Below, piece after piece: positions 24,053 through 37,000 of a stretch of 64,000 bases of DNA; position 1 is the first letter of the stretch; each line of letters starts with the position of its first letter. The notes beneath the pieces were generated by a model. The model had not been told where the DNA came from. It searched no databases and saw only the letters and a program-made list of their open reading frames with translations. Position numbers and translations under genes: made by a program. The DNA is taken from NCBI GenBank assembly GCA_024516035.1, contig CM044959.1, positions 30,924,189 through 30,988,188 on the forward strand, read 5' to 3'. This DNA is from Bactericera cockerelli. Lineage: Eukaryota; Arthropoda; Insecta; Hemiptera; Triozidae.

Positions 24053-24098
24053 ATCTGATATATAAAAAAAAAAAAAAAAAAAAAAAAAATCTGATATA
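24053..24098 (+). mobile_element. Poly(A)-only retroinsertion
   Basis: About 25 A residues lie between two copies of ATCTGATATA (24053-24062 and 24089-24098). Copy 1 of the foldback element has one ATCTGATATA and no A-run. This has the form of a LINE-driven insertion that stopped within the tail. Confidence 0.75.
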
Positions 24099-25009
24099 GG
24101 TAACTCAATTTACAGATGGTATTACCCCCAAAAAAACCATAAGTTGTTGGTGTTACAACAGGTCAGATACAGGTATGAATAAAATATTCCATCAGATTTT
24201 TTGATAATTAAAATAATATTTACCGCCGAAAATTGAACCTCGGTCATTCGACTTACACTCTTAGCACTACCACATCTTGCTAACACCACTGACAATTTGA
24301 GAAGCACGAAATTTATCATTTGAATTTTCCTGAACTGGCTGATGAAGGCATGTGAGACCGCGGTATTCAAAAAAAACTATGTAAACAATTTTTGTAAACA
24401 ATACAAGACGCCCTTACACAGTCTACAGCTAGAAAACTCTTAGGATTTTTGAAGAGTTTTTGGCAAACATCTAATAATTTTTCCCAGAAGATCACGTGAT
24501 AAAAAATCGTAAAATTATTTTTTAGCATCCTCGGGGCGGCCGCCAACTTTTATCAAACTTGCCCATGTCTGTGCCAAAATTTGTTCGGACAAATGCCGAG
24601 TGTTTAATTTAGTAAAAAAGTTTTTTTGGGTGTTTTTTTCTATTCAGGTGTCAAAAAAGATGCCAAACCAAATCGTAAAAAACAAAGTAGTGTAGCTAGA
24701 AACATCGAAATTTTGTTGGCTTTCTGCAGAAATGTTCAGAATCAACTCATCTTAAACAGGAAAAAAGTACTGACCTGAAGAATAAGCCAAAGTCGGACTT
24801 TTTCGGAAAGTTGCAAAAAATCACTTTGTGCAGTTACGAAGGTGAATCCGAAAAAACGGATTGCAGATCCGGCCTGGAAATGTCGTCAGTAATCTACCAT
24901 TAACGGGTGTAAACGTTTTTTTGGTCCACCCTGTATAAGCACAGTCGGTTGTTTGTAAGACATCCTGTACAAAATACTTGTCCCCTTTATCCACCGTTGG
25001 AATTAAACA

Positions 25010-25075
25010 ATGATCAAAGGGTTGAGTGAAAGAGATCGCCACAGGCAATAACCCCGCCCTTTAGGTAGGCCATTA
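25010..25075 (+). repeat. Repeat fragment shared with 31755-31835
   Basis: GCCACAGGCAATAACCCCGC and its neighbours recur, inverted, at 31755-31835. One frame reads KEIATGNNPAL, which I suspect is a LINE C-terminal tail. A T-rich stretch and AATAAAACATAATAC follow at 25085-25200. Confidence 0.4.
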
Positions 25076-25799
25076 GCTTTATTAGCTTTATTCCCTTTTT
25101 TTTGTTTTTTTTTTGTTCAATCTATTTATTTTTTCTTTATAATTTCTTTGTATTTTACTGTATATAGGTATTTGTCTTACCTAATAAAACATAATACATA
25201 TAACAATAATAATCATTCAATTTTTACTTTCCTTATCCTATAATTTTAATAATCTTTTCCGGACGGTTTCTTGGGTAGATCATTCTGTTTTTCTCAAGTT
25301 GATTTAATTTGTTCAAACAATCAGCCACCGCTGTTATTACTCGTCTGAGCAGAATCCAGTGAACCAACGCAACCTTCATGAGAAGTCCATGATGAATAAG
25401 ATAACTGAATAACAACATTTTATTAAAAGTTGATAGCTGATAGCTCGCTGCCTTGCCTCCTTCTGTGAAACAATAACTAAGCTCCGCTCAGGGAATACTA
25501 TACAAATGGGAACAATATCAAAGCGAATCAGAAAAGTCACTATGACGTGCACAGCCAGATAAATGAACTTGAGTGTTATCAACTTATCACTGAAGTAATT
25601 TTATAAAAGAGATGAGAATTTCTTTTTCAACAAATATGAGGAAATTTCATCATACATGACATTTTTTGACTCTCCTTATAATCTCCAAAGTGAGATTTCA
25701 AATGGTCGAAATTTGTGTAGCATGATGCCTTGATAATATGATGTCTTTTGGTAATTTTCGATGGTTATGTATTAGAAGAAGAAGAAGATATCATATTTG

Positions 25800-25935
25800 T
25801 GTAATTCACTTTCGTGATATCACAACTACTCAAACTCGCTTTTACTAAATCTACGCTGAAACCGGGACTTGAACCACCGACCTCCAGGTTACAAGTCCGC
25901 TGCCTTATCGATCAAGCCACTGAGGTCGGTATGGT
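25800..25935 (-). mobile_element. tRNA-derived SINE copy (Thr-like head)
   Basis: On the minus strand the head reads GGACTTGTAACC around an anticodon-like TGT and then GGTCGGTGGTTCAAGTCCC, a B-box. The body with GAGTTTGAGTAGTTGTGATA matches the copy at 46500-46640. Related copies lie at 29050-29190 and 32440-32525. Confidence 0.6.
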
Positions 25936-26030
25936 TATGTATTACAGATGGACTGTACGTATATTGCCTATGGATGTATACATAATTTTATTGTAGTATC
26001 TCGAGTGCTTGCGAATTGTAAAGAATGATA

Positions 26031-26767
26031 AATTGAGGCGATCACATCAAGAAGGGCGTAAGAGAAAAAAGTTGGTTTCGAGATAATCACGTTTAAAGAT
26101 TTTGTCATGAATTTCAATGAAAACTACTTTAGTTGAGTTGCTGGAAGTATTTTGATATTTTATTTTCAAGTTTTAAGAATTGATTCAATTAAAAATAAAG
26201 TCAATACCTCTATCTGTTAATTAACTATGGCTATTTAAAAAATCTCAATTATATGCCCTTTTTGCTGTGAACACATATTATTCTGATAGGAAGAAATGAA
26301 AACGAGTATTTTTAGGGCACAAATTAAAAACAAGGTGCTTTTTTTATTTTTCAAAGTATTATCAGTATTTATTGGTTCCTACTCATTTACGGATTCCATC
26401 TCAATTACCTCATCCGGCTCATCTTCACCTGTAAGAAGAACTCTACATACCAATATTATTATAAAAAAGAATTTATACGAAATTCTATTTTAAAATAATA
26501 TTATCTACAAATTAATTAAAAACTGAAAGCACTTAATTTAGAAAAAAAAACAATAGACATCTGTAGGTAGGTACTCACTAATCAGTCACCACTAGCTCTT
26601 CTTGATACTTGAGAAACTAAAATTATAAATTATTCTTGAACGGAACAAGATATCGAAATCAAACTTGCACAGGCATGCGCAGAACAAAATTCTACGTTAG
26701 AATCTGCAATCACAGTAAAAAGGGCTTAAGATCACCTTATGCCATTTTTGCTGTGATCGCCTCAATT
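26031..26767. mobile_element. Possible MITE with 16-bp perfect inverted ends
   Basis: AATTGAGGCGATCACA at 26031-26046 is exactly inverted at 26752-26767. The related phrase TGCCATTTTTGCTGTGATC also has a partial echo at about 26253-26270. No target duplication is obvious, so the superfamily is open. Confidence 0.45.
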
Positions 26768-29049
26768 GCAAGTTTGAGACATTTTGCTCTATTTGATTAA
26801 AAAACTAATATCTTATGTAGAACTTAAAAACTACATGATAGTTAAAGACGACACACCTACAGGCAGTAGGTAGGGCAGATTGATTTTAGACTGGTAAGCA
26901 GAAAAAAGCAATAAACTATCCAGACTGCATTCTCAGTCATCGTCCTCTAATCATTTATGGCACAATAATTATGGTTTATGGTGCCTGCATGAGTCAGCCA
27001 TAAGTGTCCTATTACATGGTACTTGAATTTCCTCTCGCTTCTGAATCTGATAATGTCTCTCGAGTACTTTCAACTCTGCTCCAAATATAACATGTAACTA
27101 CTTTTTGTCTTTTATAATTGGTAATATGTATAGTGATCTCGTTTTCATGCAATACAAACTGTGCCAACACAATGTAACCATCACCTGCTCAAACAGGAGA
27201 AAAAATAATTGGCGCAACATATTTCTGAAATTTGGTAGAGCTATCTATTATTCATTTAGCAAAGCCATGAGTCATTAGTGCACCTGAAATGTACACAAAG
27301 GTTGGTTGACCATGAAGAGACAGACCGCTTGAACTAGGATGAAGCACTGATGCTTGAAATAGGGGCACAACTTCACACAACTGGGCCTAGTTTCTCCTGT
27401 TCTTGACTTGGGGAATATTCAATAACATACGACAGTCTCATGTGCTTCACAATTTCTTAAAATGCCAAACAAGAGTATAAAGTTTGGGTCTCAGATTTTA
27501 CCCGTCGAAAAATTCCACTCTGACCATCACTCTGGTGAATACTTTCGTGAACCAAGGGGTAAGTGTGGAATTAGGTGTATATCCTTTAGCCAAGTATAGT
27601 ACTCAACTACTCATGTGGAATTTATAACCCACACTCCTTCCTACGTGACAGAACTTTAAGGTGCTCTGAAGAGTGTCTAATTACCAAAATTTTCACTTAT
27701 GATTTTCTCCTATAGCTACAAACAACACGATTACACCATCCAACCATTTGCTCACAAACCAACTTTCGATCGGATTATTTATCGTACGGTCTAGGAGGGA
27801 TTTCATGATGTTCAAAGGTTTGGTTACTCCAGAGTTCTTTTTACAAATTATTTGCTCTCTTCTTCATCTGTAAATGATACTGTGTATTCTTCTTGACTTT
27901 TTGCTGGATCCATCCATCAGAGCCCACCCCGATATCGAGTTCTCGTAATTTGACGCTTGTCTTTTGATCTCCTTTGTGTTGCGTACACAGACTCCGCCAC
28001 TCCAGAGGTGATGAGACATGAGAGGAAAACTTCCCGCCATTACAATATCCAGGTCACGAGTGATACATGTGTTGGCCCAGCGTTCAATGTCTCGGAGTAA
28101 GCAGAACTGGGTTGCATAACACACGCACATATAGAACATATACACGGCGTGTACGATGGCTGGATTTGGCCTGAACGAGCAGGCTCAGTTTGAACAGAAA
28201 TCATAGGAGGATTAAAGGGGTTAAAAAAATAGCGACACATTTACCTAAGGAAGTAGGTAACTGTAATAATATGCGAAAATCCATGCTGAAGTTTTGGTAC
28301 GTCTTTGTAGAAATAAGGTAATTCTGTTGTGGGACATCAAAAGAAAGTTATGGTTGGATTTGTTAATCAAAATTCAGTGCCTGGATATTTTACAGAGAAC
28401 GCAACTCACGGAATTACCTTCTAGTTGGCTTGCTATTTTTAGGTGGGTTTCATTTACCTTGTCCGTTTAAAATTGGAAAAGAGTTTGACTCGGAATTCGG
28501 AAATAAAAGAGTGAACATCCTTAGAATTTCATCGAAACCAATAGTTCACAAAATCCAATACTTTGAAGCTGGTGACAAGTTTCCTTATTTCGAGCCTGGT
28601 CTCTCTGAACAAATGTTTACGTGAGATAAAACGCATGATAGTGTTTATGGCGTTTAAATAACTCAAACAAAATTTGGAAACATTTTGGTGAGTGATACGA
28701 TGATACATATTCCACCAGGCCGGGGGAGAAGAGAATTTTTCCAGCGGAATCTCTTGTTCTAGGAAATTTACCTCAGTCAATTCAGTCATCATCTCATCAC
28801 TCATTAGTGAGCAGAAGATCATAGAATCTTATGAATTTGTTTAAGAGTTCTCCTAAGATACATAGGTACATAATATGTATATTACATACTTAGTGGTTAA
28901 GAGCATTGGTTGCTGACCCGGAGGTTGCCGATTCGAATCCCTCAAAAGCCGGAGCGGAAATGTCCGATCGAGTTTTTCCGTTTCCGGAATGGCATAAAAT
29001 AATGCGAAAGTGGTTCCGAGGCAGAACTATCTTCTTTTCTAAATTTATA

Positions 29050-29190
29050 CTCCCGTTGGAAAATATGTGAGGACTTGAGGACTCGTAACCAGGAGGTCGG
29101 TGATTTGAGTCCCAAGTACTGTAAATTTTAGTATGGCGGGTTAGAGTAATTGCGACATCACTCTTGTAAATAACAAAATTATGATTCAGA
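29050..29190 (+). mobile_element. tRNA-derived SINE copy, diverged
   Basis: GGACTCGTAACCAGGAGGTC and GGTGATTTGAGTCCC correspond to the anticodon arm and B-box of the copies at 25800 and 46500. The body continues with AATTGCGACATCAC and AAAATTATGATTCAGATC. Confidence 0.5.
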
Positions 29191-31754
29191 TCCATAATAA
29201 CCTGATTATTTATTTTGTCTCAATAAATAATGACACATTAATCTACTATCTTTATATCTATCCGGTTAATCCAGTAATTGGAGACTACAATAGCAATGTG
29301 ATGAGTTACTGGTTATTTTCCGAATGCCATAAGTTGTAATTTAACGCTTTTGTAAAATAAAAGCGGATATCCGACAAGTCTTGTACCCTGTCCGTGAACT
29401 ATAGGTATGACCATTCAATATATCCTGTTAACTAGACTTACAGATGACAACAAAATTGAGATATTTTATTTTTGAACCACCGCCACCGGTAGGAATTAGC
29501 AGGTTCTTACTATCACCCTCTAACTAATGGCTGTTATACACATGCAGTAGAAAATAGAAAAACCCCACTCGGAAATCATACAAAATAAATAGGAAGTAAA
29601 AAGTCTAAAATATGTACATAAATTATTGATTAATGATGAAAATATATGTACTAGCATTTGTGAAACATTTGTTTTTTTATAATATGGTTGTATTATTTAT
29701 ATCAAATATGTAGGTATTAGGTAATATGTGCAAAATGTTCAATTTTGCAATTCCAAGAAAACCTGACCTTTTCCCTAACTTATAATAAGTATCTATTTGG
29801 GCCGTATTTCCAAGAACACTTCACTGTACGCATGATACCTACAAACCTACACCTACTCTCTAATTATCAAGTGCTGTAATAAAGATTAATAACGTCTCAT
29901 GTCTCTTTTTCACAAAAGAGGACCAACAAATGTATTATTTGTACAAAATATGTATTTGGCAAGGAAATTCCCGTAGTCCCATTCTAGTATGAAAGTGACT
30001 AAAACATACGTATTATAAAATTGTTTAAAATATACAATAGGGGTTAGCAAACCAATCAACTATTGTCTTATCTTCTGTGACTAATATGCCGACAGAAGTG
30101 GCAACCTTAAGAACCAGAAAATGTTGTTGTAATATTCTCTTTTATAGTTTTGAGGACAAAAACAAGGGTGTGACATAAGAGCGGTGATATTCACATGTGA
30201 CTTGGACTTGCCGAAATTGTTTTTATTAACAGATTTCCGAGAAGAAAAACAAATATCTACATAATTCTTTGTTCTAGTCTAGTTGATAAAAAAGGACTCG
30301 TAGTCCAATTCATAACCGGTACAAGTCAGTGCGCACAGAAATAGACCCTCTTGTGTAAGGAAGTCATGGAAAACAAAGAGGAATAGGGTAAACAGGACGA
30401 CCTTGTCGCACCCTAGTAGGGATTTCCTAACATCCTTTTCTAACTCCAGTGACTGACCTATGTTTCTCCTTACATCACCGAGGGGTTATTAGTTATTACT
30501 CAAAAATAAACTCAATGGGAGGGTGAGATGACGGGATATTTTATCGAGATATAATTGCACGCCATAAAACACATTGGAACACATGGTCTCATGAATGAAA
30601 GGGAATAAGAAATGCGAATTTCTTGAAGTGCGAAAAATAAACAGGGTAGAAAATAATATAGCCTTTAGAGGAGAGCAGATTATTACTCGTAGATTAAGGA
30701 TGAAAATCGGAGGAATAACCCTCGAAGTGTTGTTTGTATTAAAGTGTTCCTATTTCAGTTTGTACATCAAACACGTAAATTCAAACATAGTTTAACACGT
30801 AAATACCTTTTAAGTTTTAAGGGTACAGTACATATTAGAAGTAGGTACAAAAAAAGGGGAGATTCTCAATGTGAGGAGTTGAGGACCATACACATATTTG
30901 TGAATAAAATTCTGCAGTGCAAAAGAAAGTGATGTGCAAAAAGTAAACTGGTATTTGAATCAGAATAATGCATGACCTATTATAGAATTTTATTTTACAT
31001 AAATAATCTACTTAGTAGTAATGAATTAAATATTTTTTGTTGTTAAACCTGTTACAAAAAGTAAAAGGTATTCGGACAGATGTAAGTCCATAGTACATGC
31101 TAACCTCTAGTACGACCTGGATGACTTTATAAGCGAGGAAAGCGGTGAACTAAAGGAAACAACCACCTGTATGAAAGAGGACCTTACAGATGTGGTCCTT
31201 GGACCCTGAATGCAAGCCTGACTTTCATCTTCAGAATCGTCTGCTGACGAAGGCAGGGGCTGGTGACCCGTTAGAAGAAGTGCATTCTACCTCCTATAGT
31301 ATCCGATCTGCTCCATGCCATATTTTGAATTATTTCCAAGAATTCGTGAATGGATCCCTTAACAAAAGTAACCGAGAGACGTATTTATAGAACGTTCCTA
31401 GATCCTCTTCGGTGGTTGTATTACATAGTCTTCCTAGTCATTTCTTGTTGACTAATGGAAGGATCAGAATTAAGGGTAAAAGTAATGGTCGAAATCGAGA
31501 TCACAAGTCAGAACTTATTAATATTATTAAACACTTTATTCGATATAAAAAGACCTATGTACAATATAAATAATTGTTATAACAATGAAAAAAAAAAAAA
31601 TGGAAACAATATATACAATAAAAAGGAAAAAGAATAGAAAAATATGGATGTATTAATTGTAATTTTATTTGGCTTTGATAACCTATAATTAATTAGAATC
31701 CTTTGGCTGTATGGAACGGCCTTGCCTACCAATGCCAGAAAAAGAAGGAAAAAA

Positions 31755-31835
31755 AAAAAAAAAAAAAACTCAAGGGCGGGGTTATTGCCTGTGGCAATCT
31801 CTTCCACCCAACCCTTGAACTTGAATTTCCAGTTC
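31755..31835 (-). repeat. Repeat fragment shared with 25010-25075
   Basis: Inverted relative to the 25010 copy. A run of about 20 A residues precedes it on the plus strand. Minus-strand frames reading GWVEEIATGNNPAL suggest a LINE C-terminal remnant. Confidence 0.4.
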
Positions 31836-32439
31836 CAAAATCTATGTTCACAGTGGTGTAGCAAAAATGTCTATTTTTTCGTCCTGAATCTCTTCCTAAT
31901 GAAGATTTATTTTTTAAGATGAATACACAATCTCTGTTCGTTGACGTGACTAGCAATCAAACCCCAACCAACAAATTCAGAATTCACAGTAAAAATCACT
32001 CAGCTTGGTTTTACCACTTATTATGTAAACAAATAGGTAGGTACCTAAAAAATCGTTATACCTATCGTTTTTCCCTAAAAAAATAATTGGAAATAACAAT
32101 AAAACCCAAGAACCACACGTTGTAAAACATCATACGAATTTGACACTAGTAGTTCTCCCGTACTCTACGACGCAACGCACAGATATAAATTTAAAATCAG
32201 TAATTTTTTACTTCTTTACTTATGCCTCATGTTACCAGGAATTGTGTGTCATCTTCTGCCACGACTGTAGAAACACGAAAAGACAATTTTTCGAATTCTT
32301 ACTCAGTATAGTTAGACTAGGTAATTAAATAGGCATCTTTCAGCTCTAAAAGTTAAATTATGCCTAACCGTGTAACTTTCTGTACCTGGGAATGTCGACA
32401 CACAGAAATAAAGGGGACATACCTACAAGAGTGACGTCA

Positions 32440-32525
32440 CTATAACCTACTCAAACGCGCTTGGGACTCGAACCACCGACCTAGAGGTTACAAGCACTCT
32501 ACCTTTAAGTTCAATGAACTAAGGT
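32440..32525 (-). mobile_element. tRNA-derived SINE copy, diverged
   Basis: The minus strand reads GTGCTTGTAACCTCTAGGTC and then GGTGGTTCGAGTCCC, followed by GCGTTTGAGTAGG. It belongs to the same family as the 25800 and 46500 copies. Confidence 0.5.
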
Positions 32526-33816
32526 TAAGATCAGTTCCTTCGGTTCCTTATGGAATATTACTCCTTTCAAGGAAAAATCGAAACAGCGGGAACACAGGCA
32601 TGGAAGAGCATGCCAAATACAGGAATAGATTTTAAGATTTATTTGGAATAGTTTTCGACTGACAAACGGAACACTCGGATACGTGATACTCTCTAATTGC
32701 ACAACATCAACATTGCCCGCCTTCCAAATGCTAAGCTCGAGCAGAAATGTGCTTCTTAATTGCACGACATAGTTGCTGAAGAATTTTGCAAAACAATCCA
32801 TAGGAATTATGAAGTCATGAAAACTCAACCTACGCCCAGGAAATTAACAGAAATTGACTATGTGTGAGTTGGATCGATGACTGATGGATGGGTCTGATGA
32901 GTCATAGAGCAGGTAACATAAAAATGTACCGAAATTTGCGTAAGCAAATGGTAAAAAATCGTTTGAAATTCCATTTAAATTGACGTTTATTGACTTAGAT
33001 ACCAGAGGGTGCCTAAAATAACCTATTGCTGCATAGGCCTGCTTCTAAAGATCAAAAGAAATGTTATTTATTTTGTGTTATTATTTTATGGGATTTTCAA
33101 AATTCCCAATATTCCCATAGGAACCTAATATAGCTAATAATATGTTACCAATTAATATGATATTTCCGAGAATTTCATTGATTATCTTTAGCAGATTTGT
33201 TACAAGAGATATTATTGGATGTTGTTGTTACCACTGTACAGAGTGTACAGTGTACATTGGACAGACGAAGCACTAGATTATGACGAATTTCATTGTTTAG
33301 AAAAAATATACATATGGGTACTTGGGAGATAATATCTTCAATCCTGTCACATGTTAATCACATGTTAAATTTCAATATGGGTTACTACATAATTATATTT
33401 TTTTTTCTACGTATCTATACAAGTAGATATATTATGTAATGTGAAATGTGAGCCCAACACATTTTCCCTGAGTCAAGTTGCGTGTCGTTATTTTGCAACA
33501 AAAAAAAATTCAGACATTGTTTACAAAAAAATAGGTACACATAAAGTGTACCTCAACATCTCGGTAATGTGTAAAATTACCTCAAACTAAAATACAAACT
33601 GTACTAATAAGCCCAGTTAATATTGTATCTTGTATACCGTATACCTACCTATTGTAATCCAAATTTCAACATAAAAATAGGTTGGTATTTAACAAAAGAA
33701 CCTCCAAGTTCAGTGGTTTTAAAAGTTTAAAGCCCATTAGAAGTCAACTTATTTGTGGGTGGGACTTTGTTTGAACTGTTGGGAAAAAAAAACTTTTGGG
33801 CGGTAAAACTATGTAG

Positions 33817-33998
33817 TTGAAATGAAAAATAGATGTGAACGTTTGTACATTATTTTATTAGGACTTGGGAAAAGTTTTAAAGTACAAGAATGATGTGTAG
33901 CTGAAGAGTGTCAGTTGGAGAATGGGATCGTTGGACCAGTCTGCTCAGAGGAAGACTGGCCGAAGTAACACTGGTTCAAATTCTCCAATATTATCACA
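33817..33998 (-). repeat. 3' LTR of the Gypsy-type element
   Basis: 182 bp; it corresponds base for base, by eye, to 37585-37766. The segment that pairs with the primer-binding site is at 33876-33891 here. Confidence 0.97.
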
Positions 33999-34011
33999 TT
34001 CACCCCAGCTT
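33999..34011 (-). other. Candidate polypurine tract
   Basis: On the coding strand AAGCTGGGGTGAA lies between the Gag-Pol stop codon and the 3' LTR. Mostly purine and adjoining the LTR, it is where plus-strand priming is expected. Confidence 0.6.
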
Positions 34012-37000
34012 TCAGAAGTTGAGATCTGCGAAACGAACGGGTGCCCTCTTGTTCCGAGTTGATCTTCTGGGGTTTGGATTGTCATCATTCTGTTGGTCGT
34101 CATAAGGAATATCATTGTTTGGAATATCGTCATTGGGAATATCATTGTTTGGAATATCGTCATTCGGAATATCATTGTTTAGAATATCATCATTTGATTG
34201 GTTTCCAGCAGGAGCCAGATATCGAGTCGAAACCGTAGTTTCTCTCCCATCAGGTAGTCGAACATGAGCATACTCATTGTTGGCATCTAAAAGTTCAACC
34301 TCCTCGACCATAGAGTCATATTTGCTTCTTCGGTTTAAACTCTTCATTAGAACGGGTCCTGGTTTTGTCAGCCAAGTGGGCATTGAGCTTCCATTGAATG
34401 AACGACGCGGATGATTGAACATACGTTCATGGGGAGTTGCGTTGGTTGCTGTGCAAAGAAGAGATCGTATACAATGAAGTGAATCACCTAGCACTTCTTC
34501 CCAGTCTTCTGTCTTCGAGTTGCGTGATTTTAGAGCCAACATTATTGTCTTCCAGATGATGCCATTGTATCTTTCGCACTGTCCGTTGCCTTGAGGGTTG
34601 TAGGGTGTTGTGCGACTTGTAGCAACACCTAGTGAAGTGAGGAACGTTTTTATTTCAGAGGACATGAATGCAGTCCCCCTATCAGAATGTATATAACTTG
34701 GGGTACCAAAAAGAGTGAATAAGTTTGTCAGATTTGTGATAACAGTATTTGAAGATACATCAGGGCATGGAAAAGCAAAAGGAAATCTTGAATATTCGTC
34801 AATAACAGTTAGTATGTATCGATTCCTTGTCTTTGAAGGTAGAGGTCCTTTGAAATCAATGCTCAATCGTTCAAATGGAGCTGAAGACTTGATGAGCTGG
34901 CCTTCATGTTTGTGATAGCGTGGTTTCAGTTCCGCACAAACTCGACAGGAATTAGTCACTTGTCTAACTTCTTCCACAGAGAATGGTAAGTTCTTAGCTC
35001 GGATCCAGTGAGTCATCCTTGTTATACCGGGGTGGCATAGATTATTGTGCAAATAAGTCAAGTCAGGTCGAGAGTTGATAGCTGCACTTATGCGGGACAG
35101 CGCGTCTGCAGGAGCATTCTCACAACCAGGACGATACACTATGTCGAAGTTGAAGCATGCCAGTTCGAGTCTCCATCTCATTATTTTCTCGTTCTTTATT
35201 TTGCTCTTGTGTTTTTGATTGAACATAAAAGATACGGAGCGTTGGTCAGTGATTATCTTGAAAGGTCTTCCAATGAGGTAGTGACGCCAATTCTTTAGAC
35301 TCTCAACAATTGCATATGCTTCCTTTTCAATTGAAGCGTGTTGAAGTTCTGACTTGTTCAGAGTTCTCGAGAAGAAAGCGATAGGTCGTCCTTGTTGACT
35401 TAGCGTTGCAGCTATAGCAAAGTGAGACGCGTCCGTTTCAACAGAGAAAGGTACATTGTCTTGAATAGCAGCGGTTGACGCTTTCAGTATGTCACGCTTC
35501 AGATTTTCAAATGCGGATACTTCGTTATCTTGAAAAGGAAAGTTGTTCTGTAAAAGTGGCCGTACTTTCTCTGAGAAATTAGAGATCCACTTACTGTAGT
35601 AAGAGAACATGCCTAGAGCACGTTGAAGGGAAGCTTTGTCGGTTGGAATGGGTAATTCAACAAGTGGCTTCAGACGCTCGGGGTCAGGTTTTATAGTGTT
35701 ATTGGATATAGTATAACCAAGTAAACTGACAGCAGTAATGGAAAACTTGCATTTTTCCATATTAAGTGTAAGATTGTACTTCTCGGTGGCTGATAGAAAT
35801 TTCTTCAGATTCTCATCATGCTCCTTCTGATCTCGTCCACAGATTGTGACATCATCAAGATAGGGATAGGTGCCTGTGAGTTTCTCATCTTCAACGATGC
35901 GGTCTATTGTTCTCTGGAAGCTTGCTACACCATTAGTAACGCCAAAAGGAACTCTAAGAAAATGATAGAGTTTTCCTGAGGCTTCAAATGCTGTGAAGTG
36001 TTTTTCCGAGTCCATGATAGGTATCTGGTGATACGCACTCTTGAGGTCAATCACACTGAACACTTGGTTTGTTGAGACTTTAGCAATGACATCTTCAATC
36101 CTCGGCAAAGGATACGCATCTAGATGTGTGAACTTATTGATGGTTTGAGAATAGTCAATTACCATACGAGGTTTATGTCTTCCATCTCGTACAACGAATG
36201 CTTGAGCGCGCCAGGATGAGTTGCTTCGTTCAATGATTCCATCTTGTAGCATGCGTTCTACTTCGGTGTGGATAAATTGTTTGTCTTCGTCTGATTGTCT
36301 CCTGCTTTTTGTAACTATAGGATAGCAATCTTGTGAAAGGTTAGAGAATAGTGAGACAGGTTCAACGTTAGCAACAGCCAAGTTGCAAATTTTCAATGGT
36401 GGACGTGAACCGTGGAATTCTATCTCAAGTGAAGAGTGAGCTTGGAGCAAGTCATGTCCAAGTATGACGTCACAGCAGAGATTGGACATGATCAGCAAAG
36501 TAACATTCTGGTAGGTGTTGTTGAACACTTGTAATGTCACTTTACATTGTCCAGAAATGTCCGTGGACAAGGAAGAGTTAGCCATACTTATTTTACCAGA
36601 GTAAGGTAATGGTTTGATTTTACATCTGGACACTAGAGCTTGGCTTATAAAATTGAGTGTTGAACCAGTATCGACAAGAGCTTTGAGAGGTATATTGTTG
36701 ACGGTGATATCAATAGTAGACTTTTGTAAACTGTTGTGTGACGCCGCAGTAACAGGAGCAGTATAACATGTCAGAGCAGCAGAAGTCTTGTTGTGTCGCG
36801 GCTTATGTGCTGATTGCGTGACTTTGATTGACTTTGACTGACAGACTTTCCCGTAATGTCCTGTCTTGGAACAAATAGAACATTGTGCCTCCTTGGCAGG
36901 ACAAGACGACCGGGGATGCCACTGTTTACCACAAAAGTAACAAGTCTTGGAAGTAAAGGCCACAGTATTGTCAGTGGATTCTAAATTTTGAGATGCAGTG

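Larger units (their letters stand above)
20128..24933. mobile_element. Tc1/mariner-like foldback element, copy 2 (left arm truncated)
   Basis: It is colinear with copy 1 from about 17816 onward and ends in GGTCCACCCTG followed by TA. The first roughly 300 bp of the left arm, including the terminus, are missing. Three later insertions interrupt it: a Helitron (20397-21454), a LINE (21534-22838) and a 5S SINE (22889-23146). Copy 1 supplies the uninterrupted sequence for each site. About 235 bp of unrelated sequence separates the two copies. Confidence 0.85.

Noticed and set aside
27864..28240. GC-richer minus-strand segment with two overlapping frames
   Set aside because: None of the frames gives a recognisable protein, and no convincing splice sites bound it.
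28529..28822. Minus-strand frame with a PPAWWNMYHR segment, faintly like the hAT dimerisation region
   Set aside because: The similarity is too weak: the expected SERxFS motif is not clearly present and no terminal repeats were found.
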